Shown here piece by piece: positions 16,607-25,271 of a DNA stretch of 64,000 nucleotides. Source of the DNA: CBFDBF01 sp050304615. GTDB taxonomy: Bacteria > Pseudomonadota > Gammaproteobacteria > Chromatiales > Chromatiaceae. The notes under the pieces were generated by a model. That model was not told where the DNA came from. It saw nothing but the letters and a program-made list of their open reading frames with translations, and ran no database searches. The DNA lies in the NCBI GenBank assembly GCA_050304615.1, contig JBNLDW010000011.1:1-64000 (forward strand), in the 5' to 3' direction. Every line of letters begins with the position of its first letter. Within the stretch, counting starts at the first letter, position 1. The position numbers were made by a program, and so were the translations under genes.

Positions 16607-17739
16607 TTCCGGGAAAAAGAGATTATTTAGGAAACTCATCCCCGGCCAGGGCACGCGGTCTGCTGGCCCAGTTGCATCTGGATATGCCCTTGTTACTGGG
16701 ATTGGTGCTATTGTGTGGCCTTGGCCTGTTTTTCCTCTATAGCGCCAGTAGCGAGAACATGGGGATGGTCATCCGTCAGTCGATCCGCCTCGCTACCGGT
16801 TTTCTAGTAATGATATTTCTAGCCCAGGTTTCACCACCCCAGTTGCGGCGCTGGGCACCCTGGCTATTTGTTGCCGCCATCCTACTGCTGCTATTGGTGC
16901 CAATAGCTGGCCATACCGGAAAAGGGGCACAACGCTGGCTTAATCTGGGGGCATTCAGATTTCAGCCATCTGAAATGTCCAAGATCGCCGTTCCTATGAT
17001 GGTCGCCTGGTACCTTGCTGAGAAATCTCTACCACCAAAGTGGTATCGTCTTGCGGTGGCTGGTCTGCTGATACTGCTGCCGGTGGCACTAATTGCAATT
17101 CAGCCAGATCTCGGGACCGCCCTGCTGGTAACTACTGCCGGGGGCTTCACCCTACTGCTGGCCGGACTGAGCTGGCTCTTTGTCGGAGGGATATTGCTGG
17201 CCGCCATCCCGACAGGATGGGCCTACTGGCACTGGTGGATGCTGGAGTACCAGCAAAACAGGGTACTGACTTTCCTCGATCCAGAACGAGATCCCCTCGG
17301 TTCTGGCTATCATATCATCCAGTCCAAGATCGCCATCGGCTCGGGAGGGCTATACGGCAAAGGATGGCTCAATGGCACCCAGTCACAACTGGAATTTCTA
17401 CCGGAGAGGACTACCGACTTCATATTTGCTGTCATATCAGAGGAGTTTGGGTTTAGCGGCGTCATTCTACTACTTGCGCTCTATCTATTTATCATCCTGC
17501 GCGGTCTTTATATCGCATCTCAAGGCCAAGACACCTTCAGCCGCTTGTTGGCCGGATCACTGACTCTGGTGTTTTTCCTCTACCTGTTTGTAAATACCGG
17601 CATGGTAAGTGGGCTCCTGCCGGTAGTTGGTGTGCCTCTGCCTCTAATTAGTTACGGCGGCACATCACTGGTAACCCTGCTGGCTAGCTTTGGGATCCTT
17701 ATGTCCATCCACACCCATCGCAGACTGCTGTCTGCCTAA
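16603..17739 (+). CDS. mrdB: RodA peptidoglycan glycosyltransferase
   Basis: A 378-residue SEDS polytopic membrane protein with about ten helices. Family landmarks are GKGAQRWLNLGAFRFQPSE, AIQPDLGTALL (with the catalytic Asp), LDPERDPLGSGYHIIQSKIA and VPLPLISYGGTS. It polymerises glycan strands with its partner PBP2. The GTG start at 16603 overlaps the mrdA stop in a GTGA arrangement. Confidence 0.96.
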   Translation: MIPGKRDYLGNSSPARARGLLAQLHLDMPLLLGLVLLCGLGLFFLYSASSENMGMVIRQSIRLATGFLVMIFLAQVSPPQLRRWAPWLFVAAILLLLLVPIAGHTGKGAQRWLNLGAFRFQPSEMSKIAVPMMVAWYLAEKSLPPKWYRLAVAGLLILLPVALIAIQPDLGTALLVTTAGGFTLLLAGLSWLFVGGILLAAIPTGWAYWHWWMLEYQQNRVLTFLDPERDPLGSGYHIIQSKIAIGSGGLYGKGWLNGTQSQLEFLPERTTDFIFAVISEEFGFSGVILLLALYLFIILRGLYIASQGQDTFSRLLAGSLTLVFFLYLFVNTGMVSGLLPVVGVPLPLISYGGTSLVTLLASFGILMSIHTHRRLLSA

Positions 17740-17877
17740 CACGGATGTTGTAAAAGCAGATGCAGCGATTACCTACTACATGGCGTTACTTGCTAAGATA
17801 CGGCTGTTTTTTTGTTCATCCATATTCACGAGATCAATTTAACCCCTGTACAGTATTCGGGTTAACACGGAGAAGAT

Positions 17878-18891
17878 ATGAAATCAGTACTTGTTAAACC
17901 GATACTGACCGCTACCCTGTTAGCGGTACTGGCTAGTGCCTGTGCCAGCATGTCGGCCTCGTTCAGCTCCAAGGCTGAGGATTTTGCCCTGGAGATGGCG
18001 GCTAAACATCAGTTGGACCGGCAACAGATATCTGCATTGATGGCGAATGCCCGCTTTCAGCAGGATATTATCGATGCCATCAGTCGTCCCTCCGAGGCCA
18101 AACCATGGCATCAATACCGCCCCATCTTTGTCACCGACTCACGCGCCAAGGGCGGGGTCGAATTCTGGAATGAGAATGCGGCGCTGTTACAGCAGGCAGA
18201 ACAGGTGTACGGCGTACCACCAGAGATCATAGTTGCCATCATTGGGGTTGAGACCCGCTATGGGGCACACCAGGGTCGCTATCGGGTACTGGATGCCCTG
18301 AGTACGCTCGCCTTTGGTTATCCTCCCAGGGGGAAATTCTTCCGCCGCCAGCTGGAGGAGTTTCTGTTGCTGAGCCGGGATGAGCAGATAGCCGCGGATG
18401 AAATCGTTGGCTCCTACGCCGGTGCCATAGGTATGCCCCAGTTTATCCCTCAGAGCTATCGCTCATATGCAGTGGACTTTGATGCCGATGGCCGGCGCGA
18501 CCTGGTTGCTAGCATGGCCGATATCATCGGCAGCGTTGCCAACTATTTTCAGCGGCACGGCTGGCAGGCAGGCGGGAAAGTGGCCATCCCTGCCACAGTG
18601 ACCGGCTCCGAGTACAAATTTTATACTACCTCTGAGCGTAAACTAAACTCCTCGGTGGGAGAGCTTGAGAAGGCTGGGGTAAAGAGCGAAGAGTCGCTGC
18701 CAGCAGAACTGCAGACCGCTTTGATAGAGCTGGAATCTGCCCCTGACGAGCAAGAGCACTGGCTGGGCTTTCACAACTTTTATGTCATCACCCGCTATAA
18801 CCACAGCATCCTCTACGCTATGGCGGTACATCAGCTAAGTCAGCAGATTTTGCAGCTGCACAACCAAAAACAGAGGGCGGATAACAAATGA
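17878..18891 (+). CDS. mltB: Membrane-bound lytic murein transglycosylase B
   Basis: A 337-residue lipoprotein: the signal ends in ASAC with Cys22 as the lipidated residue. The catalytic glutamate is in GVETRYG (Glu125), followed by LSTLAFGYPPRGKFFRRQLEE and SYAGAIGMPQFIPQSY, all typical of MltB. It cleaves glycan strands non-hydrolytically, giving anhydromuropeptides. It has its own upstream region (17740-17877) and overlaps rlpA by four bases. Confidence 0.94.
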   Translation: MKSVLVKPILTATLLAVLASACASMSASFSSKAEDFALEMAAKHQLDRQQISALMANARFQQDIIDAISRPSEAKPWHQYRPIFVTDSRAKGGVEFWNENAALLQQAEQVYGVPPEIIVAIIGVETRYGAHQGRYRVLDALSTLAFGYPPRGKFFRRQLEEFLLLSRDEQIAADEIVGSYAGAIGMPQFIPQSYRSYAVDFDADGRRDLVASMADIIGSVANYFQRHGWQAGGKVAIPATVTGSEYKFYTTSERKLNSSVGELEKAGVKSEESLPAELQTALIELESAPDEQEHWLGFHNFYVITRYNHSILYAMAVHQLSQQILQLHNQKQRADNK

Positions 18892-19682
18892 GTATACGTG
18901 TAGTAGCTACGCTCGGACTGATCCTGCTCTTGAGCGGCTGTTTCTCGTTCGGACCTGGAGGGGGTTACGGATATGGTGATGGCGCCCCCGCCAGAAGGCT
19001 CGACCCCAACCGAATTCGCGATGCGGTCCCCAGAGCAGAGCCCCGCAGCCGCAGTGGTAACCCCTCCCACTACACCGTGAATGGCCGCACTTATCATGTC
19101 ATGTCCAGCAGCCAAGGCTACTCTGAGCGCGGACTCGCCTCCTGGTATGGCACCAAATTCCATGGTCGACGTACCTCCAGTGGCGAGCCATACGACATGT
19201 ATGCCATGACTGCCGCACACCGGGAGCTACCTCTACCCACCTATGTACAGGTGACTAATCTACGCAATGGCCGCACCGTCGTAGTAAAGGTCAATGACCG
19301 CGGCCCATTCCACGGCAACCGCATCATCGACCTCTCCTACGCCGCTGCCACCAAGCTGGGTATACTTGGAAATGGTACCGGTATGGTAGAGGTGACTGCA
19401 CTCAACCCGAACCGCCCGGCCCCACCACCACGCCGGGTCCAGATCATTGCCGACAGGGCACCAATCCTGTATATCCAGGTAGGGGCCTTTGCCAACCGGT
19501 ACAATGCCGAGCAGCTAAGCCATCGCCTCAGTAATTCATTGCGCATCCCCTTACGTATCCAGCAGGCTGGGAACATGTTCCGAGTCCAGATTGGGCCACT
19601 GTCGGGGGTGGAGCAAGTGGATGATATCTCCCTGCGACTACCTGCACTCGGCATTCAAACCACTCATGTAGTCATCGAATGA
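18888..19682 (+). CDS. rlpA: RlpA septal-ring lytic transglycosylase lipoprotein
   Basis: A 264-residue lipoprotein with lipobox LLSGC (Cys18). The double-psi beta-barrel shows GLASWYGTKFHGRRTSSGE, YVQVTNL.NGR and VKVNDRGPF, with the conserved His and Asp of RlpA. The last 75 residues form a SPOR domain (YIQVGAFANRYNAEQL) that binds glycan lacking stem peptides at the septum. Between the lipid anchor and the barrel is a Gly/Tyr/Arg-rich linker. The start ATG overlaps the mltB stop. Confidence 0.94.
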   Translation: MSIRVVATLGLILLLSGCFSFGPGGGYGYGDGAPARRLDPNRIRDAVPRAEPRSRSGNPSHYTVNGRTYHVMSSSQGYSERGLASWYGTKFHGRRTSSGEPYDMYAMTAAHRELPLPTYVQVTNLRNGRTVVVKVNDRGPFHGNRIIDLSYAAATKLGILGNGTGMVEVTALNPNRPAPPPRRVQIIADRAPILYIQVGAFANRYNAEQLSHRLSNSLRIPLRIQQAGNMFRVQIGPLSGVEQVDDISLRLPALGIQTTHVVIE

Positions 19683-19745
19683 CCGACCTTTTATAAGTTA
19701 GAATGGAGACGCCGTTTTCCGTTTATTACAGGAGCCTTTGTTAAC

Positions 19746-20891
19746 GTGTCAGTTTTACTCAAGATAAAATCTACCGTCGCTATATTATTGCTACTCACCC
19801 TGAGCCAGAGTTTGGCCGCACCCCCTATCCCGGCCCCACCCAAGATCGCGGCCAGCGGCTACCTGTTGATCGATCACGACAGCGGTCGAGTACTAGCGGA
19901 GCAGAATGCCGACCAGCGACTGGAGCCTGCCAGTCTGACCAAGATTATGACCGCCCATATTGTGCTGAAAGAGCTGCAACAGGGAAATATTCAGCTCCAG
20001 GATATGGTGACCATCAGCGAAAAAGCCTGGCGCGCCCCTGGTTCACGGATGTTCATAGAGGTTGGCAAACAGGTCTCCATCGAAAATCTACTTAAAGGGA
20101 TGATTATCCAATCAGGCAATGATGCCAGCGTCGCCCTGGCTGAACATATCGCCGGAAGTGAAGAGGTCTTCGCTGGAATGATGAACAGTCAGGCCAAACA
20201 GCTGGGCATGGAGAGCACCAATTTCGTCAACAGCACCGGCTTGCCACACCCGGATCACTACACTACTGCGCATGACATAGCACTGGTAGCCACAGCTACG
20301 ATCCGGGAGTTCCCGCAATTTTACCCCTGGTATTCGCTCAAAGAATTTACCTTTGGAAATATCCAGCAATACAACCGTAACAAGCTATTGTGGCAGGACG
20401 CATCGGTGGATGGAGTCAAGACCGGACATACCGAAAGCGCTGGTTACTGCCTGGTCGCCTCGGCCAAACGCAATGGTATGCGCCTCACCTCTATCGTCAT
20501 GGGGACTGATAGTGAAAGCGCCCGCGCCAGAGAGAGCAAGTCACTACTCAATTACGGCTTTCGCTTCTTTGAGACACACCGCCTCTACGGCGCCGGAGAC
20601 ATCCTCAGTAATGTGCGGGTGTGGAAGGGTGCGCAGGAGCAACTTGAGGTAGGACTGAAAAAAGATCTATATGTAACCATACCCCGTCAACAGTATGAGA
20701 AACTCAAGGCCAAAATGGTCATCAATAGCAAGATTGCCGCCCCGGTTAAAAAGGGTAGCGAGCTGGGCAGAGTCGATATCACCCTGGATGATAAACCCTT
20801 GATGCAGGTTCCACTGATCGCGCTCAGTGAAGTAGCTGAGGGCGGCATCTGGCAACGGGCGGTAGACACGGTAATCCTCTGGTTTGAATAG
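19746..20891 (+). CDS. dacA: D-alanyl-D-alanine carboxypeptidase (PBP5/6 type)
   Basis: A 381-residue secreted low-molecular-weight PBP. A signal peptide ends near SLAAP, followed by the S11 peptidase domain with SLTK (Ser63), SGN (123-125) and KTG (225-227), then a beta-rich domain and a C-terminal amphipathic helix (AVDTVILWFE) that anchors it to the inner membrane. It trims the terminal D-Ala of pentapeptides. The start is GTG at 19746, 12 bases after AGGAG, a rather long spacing. Confidence 0.94.
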   Translation: MSVLLKIKSTVAILLLLTLSQSLAAPPIPAPPKIAASGYLLIDHDSGRVLAEQNADQRLEPASLTKIMTAHIVLKELQQGNIQLQDMVTISEKAWRAPGSRMFIEVGKQVSIENLLKGMIIQSGNDASVALAEHIAGSEEVFAGMMNSQAKQLGMESTNFVNSTGLPHPDHYTTAHDIALVATATIREFPQFYPWYSLKEFTFGNIQQYNRNKLLWQDASVDGVKTGHTESAGYCLVASAKRNGMRLTSIVMGTDSESARARESKSLLNYGFRFFETHRLYGAGDILSNVRVWKGAQEQLEVGLKKDLYVTIPRQQYEKLKAKMVINSKIAAPVKKGSELGRVDITLDDKPLMQVPLIALSEVAEGGIWQRAVDTVILWFE

Positions 20892-20893
20892 CG

Positions 20894-21760
20894 ATGAGTG
20901 AAAAACCCATAAACATATACCTTAATGGCCAATTCATACCCTTGGCTGAGGCCAGGATATCGGTACTGGATCGCGGCTTTCTGTTTGGTGATAGTGTCTA
21001 TGAGGTGATCCCTGCCTACGGTGGAAATCTATTCCGCTTGGAACAGCATCTAAAGCGTCTGGAGGGTAGCCTCCACGCTGTCCATATGGAGAATCCTCTA
21101 CCATTCGAGCAATGGCGCGACATTATGGAACAGCTGCTAGAACAGCGCTCCAATATAGATCAATCCATATATCTACAGGTAACCAGAGGGGCAGCAACTG
21201 GTCGCGATCATGCCATCCCGAAGGGGCTTGAGCAGACCGTGTTTGCCCTGGCCAGTCCAATCCCCGCGATTGACCCCAAGCAGGCGGTGGAGGGTATCAA
21301 GGCAGTCTCACTGGAAGACATCCGCTGGCACCTTTGCAACATCAAGGCAACGACGCTACTTGCCAACGTCCTGTTAAAACAGCAGGCCGTAGATGAGCAG
21401 GCAGATGAGGCGATCCTGATCCGAGATGGCAAGGCTACTGAGGGCTCGGCCAGCAATCTTTTTATCGTCTCCGACAACCTCCTAATCACCCCACCAAAAA
21501 GCCAATTTCTACTCCCTGGGGTCACCCGTGACCTGGTTCTGGAGCTGGCAAAAAGTGAACACGTCAACTTTGAGGAGAGAGAGGTCGAGGCCAAAGAGTT
21601 GGAGAGCGCCGATGAGATCTGGCTGACCAGCTCTACCAAGGAGATCATGCCGGTAACCACACTCAATAGTAAGCCAGTAGGTAGTGGCATACCGGGACCG
21701 ATGTTCCAACAGCTGTCCCGGTTATATAGCGCTATGAAAGAGCAGGCGGGGCGAAGGTGA
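20894..21760 (+). CDS. dat: D-amino acid aminotransferase (class IV PLP enzyme)
   Basis: A 288-residue fold-type IV aminotransferase. Features are YLNGQFIPLAEARISVLDRG at the start, GDSVYEVIP, the PLP lysine in CNIKATTLLANVL, and EGSASNLFIV. This is the D-alanine aminotransferase-like branch rather than IlvE. Location behind dacA suggests recycling of released D-alanine or D-glutamate supply, which is an inference. Three bases separate it from dacA, and it overlaps ybeD by four. Confidence 0.88.
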   Translation: MSEKPINIYLNGQFIPLAEARISVLDRGFLFGDSVYEVIPAYGGNLFRLEQHLKRLEGSLHAVHMENPLPFEQWRDIMEQLLEQRSNIDQSIYLQVTRGAATGRDHAIPKGLEQTVFALASPIPAIDPKQAVEGIKAVSLEDIRWHLCNIKATTLLANVLLKQQAVDEQADEAILIRDGKATEGSASNLFIVSDNLLITPPKSQFLLPGVTRDLVLELAKSEHVNFEEREVEAKELESADEIWLTSSTKEIMPVTTLNSKPVGSGIPGPMFQQLSRLYSAMKEQAGRR

Positions 21761-22032
21761 GCGACATAGAACAACCAGATGACATCATGGAGTTCCCCTG
21801 CAGTTTCTCTATTAAGGCTATGGGACTGGCGAACCCTGACTTTGCTACCACGGTGGAAGAGATCGTCTGTCGACATACCCCGAACACAGATAACAACAGT
21901 GTTACGACCCGCCCCAGCAAAGAGGGCAAATACCTATCTGTTACTATCACTATAGAGGCCAGCAGCAGGGAGCAACTGGATGCCATCTACCAGGATCTTA
22001 CTGACCATGAACAGGTGTTGATGAGTCTCTGA
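21757..22032 (+). CDS. ybeD: YbeD-family DUF493 protein
   Basis: A 91-residue protein with an ACT-like fold signature: EFPCSFSIKAMGLANPDF at the start and YLSVTITIEASSREQLDAIY in the middle. The family sits between dacA and lipB in many gammaproteobacteria, as here. Its function is unresolved; a regulatory link to lipoate metabolism has been proposed from context. The ATG overlaps the stop of dat. Confidence 0.9.
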   Translation: MSDIEQPDDIMEFPCSFSIKAMGLANPDFATTVEEIVCRHTPNTDNNSVTTRPSKEGKYLSVTITIEASSREQLDAIYQDLTDHEQVLMSL

Positions 22033-22075
22033 GATGACAAGACACTTTTAGTAAGTACTGAAATCAAACCACAAC

Positions 22076-22744
22076 ATGATAGTACGCCACTTAGGGCAGC
22101 AGCCGTACCAGCCAACATGGCAGCAGATGCTGCAGTTCACTGCGGAACGCGGCCAAGATACACCAGATGAGATCTGGCTGCTGCAACACCCAGCCATCTA
22201 CACCCTGGGACGTTCCGCCTCCAGGGAGCATCTACTTACCCCTGGAGATATACCAATACTACGAGTTGATCGTGGCGGCCAGGTCACCTATCACGGACCC
22301 GGCCAGATCCTGCTATACCTGATGTTTGATCTGCGACGGGCACGCCTGGGCGTGCGTCAACTAGTGCAACTAATGGAGGAGTCGATCATCGACCTGCTAC
22401 TGCCCTACGGGATTACGCCACAGCGTCGGGCCGGGGCACCAGGCATATATGTCGATGGATGCAAACTGGCATCCATCGGCCTGCGGGTGCACCGTGGCTG
22501 CACTCTGCATGGCATGAGCATCAATGTAGAGATGGATCTAGAGCCGTTCTCCCGGATCAATCCATGTGGCTATACCGATCTGGCGGTAACCCAGCTTGTG
22601 GATCTTGGGATGCAACTTGATGGCAGCGAGGTGGGGGTGCGGTTGGCTGAGCTACTGGCGACACATCTGGCACCCTACTGCGCAGAGCCCCCAGGTGGAA
22701 ACAACCGGAACTACTCCCTAGACCTCACCCAGCCAAGGCCTTAA
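22076..22744 (+). CDS. lipB: Octanoyl-[ACP]:protein N-octanoyltransferase LipB
   Basis: A 222-residue enzyme that moves octanoyl from ACP to lipoyl domains. The catalytic pair is visible as Lys130 (VDGCKLASIGLRV) and Cys164 (INPCGY), and the RGGQVTYHGPGQ loop is conserved. LipA, 11 bases downstream, then inserts the two sulfurs. Confidence 0.95.
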   Translation: MIVRHLGQQPYQPTWQQMLQFTAERGQDTPDEIWLLQHPAIYTLGRSASREHLLTPGDIPILRVDRGGQVTYHGPGQILLYLMFDLRRARLGVRQLVQLMEESIIDLLLPYGITPQRRAGAPGIYVDGCKLASIGLRVHRGCTLHGMSINVEMDLEPFSRINPCGYTDLAVTQLVDLGMQLDGSEVGVRLAELLATHLAPYCAEPPGGNNRNYSLDLTQPRP

Positions 22745-22755
22745 CATTCCACCCA

Positions 22756-23643
22756 ATGGACAGAGAGAACCCTAATACCATCCTGCGCAAACCGAAGTGG
22801 ATTCGCGCCCTGCCGCCCGCCGGCAGAGAGGTGCAACGCATACGCAGATTGCTGCGGGACAACGCCCTCGGCACGGTGTGCGAGGAGGCGTCCTGCCCCA
22901 ACCTAGGAGAGTGCTTCAGTCATGGCACCGCCACCTTTATGCTGATGGGTAGTATCTGTACCAGGCGTTGCCCCTTCTGTGACGTTGCCCACGGCACTCC
23001 GCAACCACTGGATCCAGCAGAGCCGCAGCGGCTAGCCGCTACTGTAGCGGAGATGAGACTCTCCTTTGTGGTAATCACCTCGGTAAATCGGGACGACCTG
23101 CGCGACGGTGGAGCCAGTCACTATGCCGCTACGATTCGCGCCATCAGGGAGCACAACCCAGAGTGCCAGGTTGAAATTTTAGTACCGGACTTCAGAGGAA
23201 GGCAGGAGGTCGCACTACAGCAGCTGGCTGTCGAGCCGGCCGATGTCTTCAACCATAATCTGGAGACAGTACCAAGACTGTACCGTGAGGTCCGTCCCGG
23301 GGGCGATTATCAACAGTCGCTACAGTTGCTACAGCGCCATAAACAGCAGCACCCTGAACTACCCACAAAATCGGGCCTTATGCTAGGCCTGGGGGAGAAG
23401 CTGGATGAAGTGGAACAAGTAATGCGAGATCTTCGTGACCACGGTTGCAATATGTTGACCTTAGGCCAATACCTGCAGCCGAGCCGTGAACATCTACCAG
23501 TGCACCGTTTCGTCCATCCGCAAGAGTTTGTCCAACTGCAACAAATCGGTGAGGCTATGGGATTTAGCGCCGTTGCCAGCGCGCCTATGGTACGCTCTTC
23601 CTACCATGCCGCCACGCAAGCACAGGGAGTGAACAGTGATTGA
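22756..23643 (+). CDS. lipA: Lipoyl synthase LipA
   Basis: A 295-residue radical SAM enzyme. The auxiliary cluster cysteines are C42, C47 and C53 (CEEASCPNLGEC), the radical SAM cysteines are C68, C72 and C75 (CTRRCPFC), and the C-terminal serine ligand is in RSSYHA. All ligands are present. The protein is shorter than enteric LipA at the N-terminus only. Its end overlaps the next gene by eight bases. Confidence 0.96.
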   Translation: MDRENPNTILRKPKWIRALPPAGREVQRIRRLLRDNALGTVCEEASCPNLGECFSHGTATFMLMGSICTRRCPFCDVAHGTPQPLDPAEPQRLAATVAEMRLSFVVITSVNRDDLRDGGASHYAATIRAIREHNPECQVEILVPDFRGRQEVALQQLAVEPADVFNHNLETVPRLYREVRPGGDYQQSLQLLQRHKQQHPELPTKSGLMLGLGEKLDEVEQVMRDLRDHGCNMLTLGQYLQPSREHLPVHRFVHPQEFVQLQQIGEAMGFSAVASAPMVRSSYHAATQAQGVNSD

Positions 23644-24550
23644 ATACGAACTACTATATATTATAAAGAGCCTGCTACTGCCCCCAGGGCTGCTTGTCCT
23701 GGTGGCACTGCTGGGACTATTGCTGCTCCGGCGGCTGATAGGCAAATTCCTACTGCTCTCCACTCTGCTATCACTCTATCTGCTGAGCACACCATATATT
23801 GCTGGGGAGCTAATGGCCGGCCTGGGGCTACATCATGCACTCAAGGCAGACTCAATCCGGGCAGACGCGGCAGACGCCATTGTCGTACTCGGGGGTAAGA
23901 TGTATCAGGACGCCCCAGAATATGGAGGTGACACAGTTGGTGGCGCCATGCTGGAACGGATCCGCTACACCGCCTGGCTGCACCACCGTACCGGACTACC
24001 GGTGATCATTAGTGGAGGCAGACCCTATGGTGGCATCGGACAGTCCGAGGCAGAGGTGGCCGCGAAGGTACTAAAACAGGAGTTTTGGGTAGATAAGATC
24101 CTGGCGCAAGAGAAGCAGAGCAAAACCACTTGGGAGAATGCAGTCAACACCAAGGAGATACTGGAGCAACTTAAAATAAACAAGATCATCCTGGTCACCA
24201 GCGCCTGGCATATGCCGCGCGCCATCGACTCCTTCAACCGGGTCGGTATCTACCCGATGCCGGCACCTACCGCCTTCAGCCCAACCCAACCGCCGCCTGA
24301 TGAGCTACGCACTTGGCTGCCATCCATGGACTCACTCAACGACAGCTATTGGGCCCTACACGAGCATATCGGCAGCGCCTGGTACCGGATACGTGAGATC
24401 ATTGGTCATCTTCCCGCCGGTATTCCCCCTCGATCACCCGCGGCCGCTGCGGTGACTGCCCCTGCCGAGGTCCATCCGGCCGCTGCGGATGCAGCACCTT
24501 CATCCGCTGCAGGAGCGTCAGCACCAACCACTGGCGCAGGGGGGGAATAA
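23636..24550 (+). CDS. YdcF/ElyC-like DUF218 membrane protein
   Basis: A 304-residue protein from GTG 23636. Two N-terminal membrane helices (about 7-30 and 36-55) precede a DUF218 domain with DAIVVLGG, SGGRPYGGIGQSEAEVA and VTSAWHMPRA. ElyC-type members are linked to envelope biogenesis and undecaprenyl-phosphate use. The last 40-odd residues are Ala/Pro/Ser-rich low complexity (SPAAAAVTAPAEVHPAAADA) and are encoded on the strand opposite the end of fxsA, overlapping it by 152 bases. That tail is probably non-conserved and may result from loss of an earlier stop codon. Confidence 0.82.
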   Translation: MIEYELLYIIKSLLLPPGLLVLVALLGLLLLRRLIGKFLLLSTLLSLYLLSTPYIAGELMAGLGLHHALKADSIRADAADAIVVLGGKMYQDAPEYGGDTVGGAMLERIRYTAWLHHRTGLPVIISGGRPYGGIGQSEAEVAAKVLKQEFWVDKILAQEKQSKTTWENAVNTKEILEQLKINKIILVTSAWHMPRAIDSFNRVGIYPMPAPTAFSPTQPPPDELRTWLPSMDSLNDSYWALHEHIGSAWYRIREIIGHLPAGIPPRSPAAAAVTAPAEVHPAAADAAPSSAAGASAPTTGAGGE

Positions 24551-24854
24551 GCAGCAGAAAACCGATAATATCGGTAAAAAATCCTGGCAGGAGCAGCAGA
24601 AAACCACTCACCAGCAGGAGTGAGCCCGCCAGCATCTCGATGGCTGGAGTTTCACCCTGGGACATCGCGGCTCGAACCCGCATGGCGCTGGCAAAGCCCT
24701 GTACACGCACCATCAGGCCACCTAATACAGCAGTGAATACCACTAGAAAGATGGTTGGAAAGGCGCCGATTGCCCCACCAACCTGCAGCAACCAGTAGAG
24801 CTCCAGCAGCGGGATGCCCACAAACAGGAGCAGAAATATCAACAGGGGATTCAT
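24399..24854 (-). CDS. fxsA: FxsA family membrane protein
   Basis: A 151-residue inner-membrane protein beginning MNPLLIFLLLFVGIPLLELY, the FxsA signature, with helices at about 3-20, 27-48 and 75-100 and the LLLLPGFFTDIIGFLLLIPP segment. E. coli FxsA lessens exclusion of phage T7 by F plasmids when overproduced; its normal role is unknown. The polar tail (RPRVIEGEYRREDDQ) is typical of the family. Its 3' end overlaps the ydcF-like gene tail to tail. Confidence 0.88.
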   Translation of the reverse strand: MNPLLIFLLLFVGIPLLELYWLLQVGGAIGAFPTIFLVVFTAVLGGLMVRVQGFASAMRVRAAMSQGETPAIEMLAGSLLLVSGFLLLLPGFFTDIIGFLLLIPPLRQWLVLTLLQRMKVLHPQRPDGPRQGQSPQRPRVIEGEYRREDDQ

Positions 24855-24941
24855 AGTTGCAAGCTTACGCCGGTTTTTTTCTGGCCTCAACGTCAATTGC
24901 CATTTGACCACAACGTGGCATATAACGGAGAATCAAACCGC

Positions 24942-25271
24942 ATGACCACAGAGATGTTACTTATTCACTGCAGCTGTCCAGATCAAGAGTGTGCCGAGCA
25001 GATCGCCAACCATCTACTCGACCAGAGGCTAGCCGCCTGTATCAGCATTACACCACCTATCACCTCCATCTACCGGTGGCAGGGAAAGCGTGAAGAGACA
25101 GCAGAGACCATGCTGCTAATTAAGAGCAGCCGTGCGGCTTACAGCGCACTGGAGCAGGCGATTCTCACCCTGCATCCGTATGAACTTCCAGAAATCGTGG
25201 CTGTCTCTGTGGAACAGGGCCTGCCAGGCTATCTACAATGGGTTAAACAATGCACCACAGAAGATTTATAA
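24942..25271 (+). CDS. cutA: CutA1 divalent-cation tolerance protein
   Basis: A 109-residue trimeric ferredoxin-like protein. It contains LIHCSCPDQECAEQIANHL, AACISITPPITSIYRWQGK and HPYELPEIVAV, the CutA1 signature. Start ATG 24942 has GGAG upstream. The order cutA-dsbD is the same as in E. coli, and here the reading frames overlap by 22 bases. The function is not settled; the name reflects copper tolerance phenotypes. Confidence 0.92.
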   Translation: MTTEMLLIHCSCPDQECAEQIANHLLDQRLAACISITPPITSIYRWQGKREETAETMLLIKSSRAAYSALEQAILTLHPYELPEIVAVSVEQGLPGYLQWVKQCTTEDL

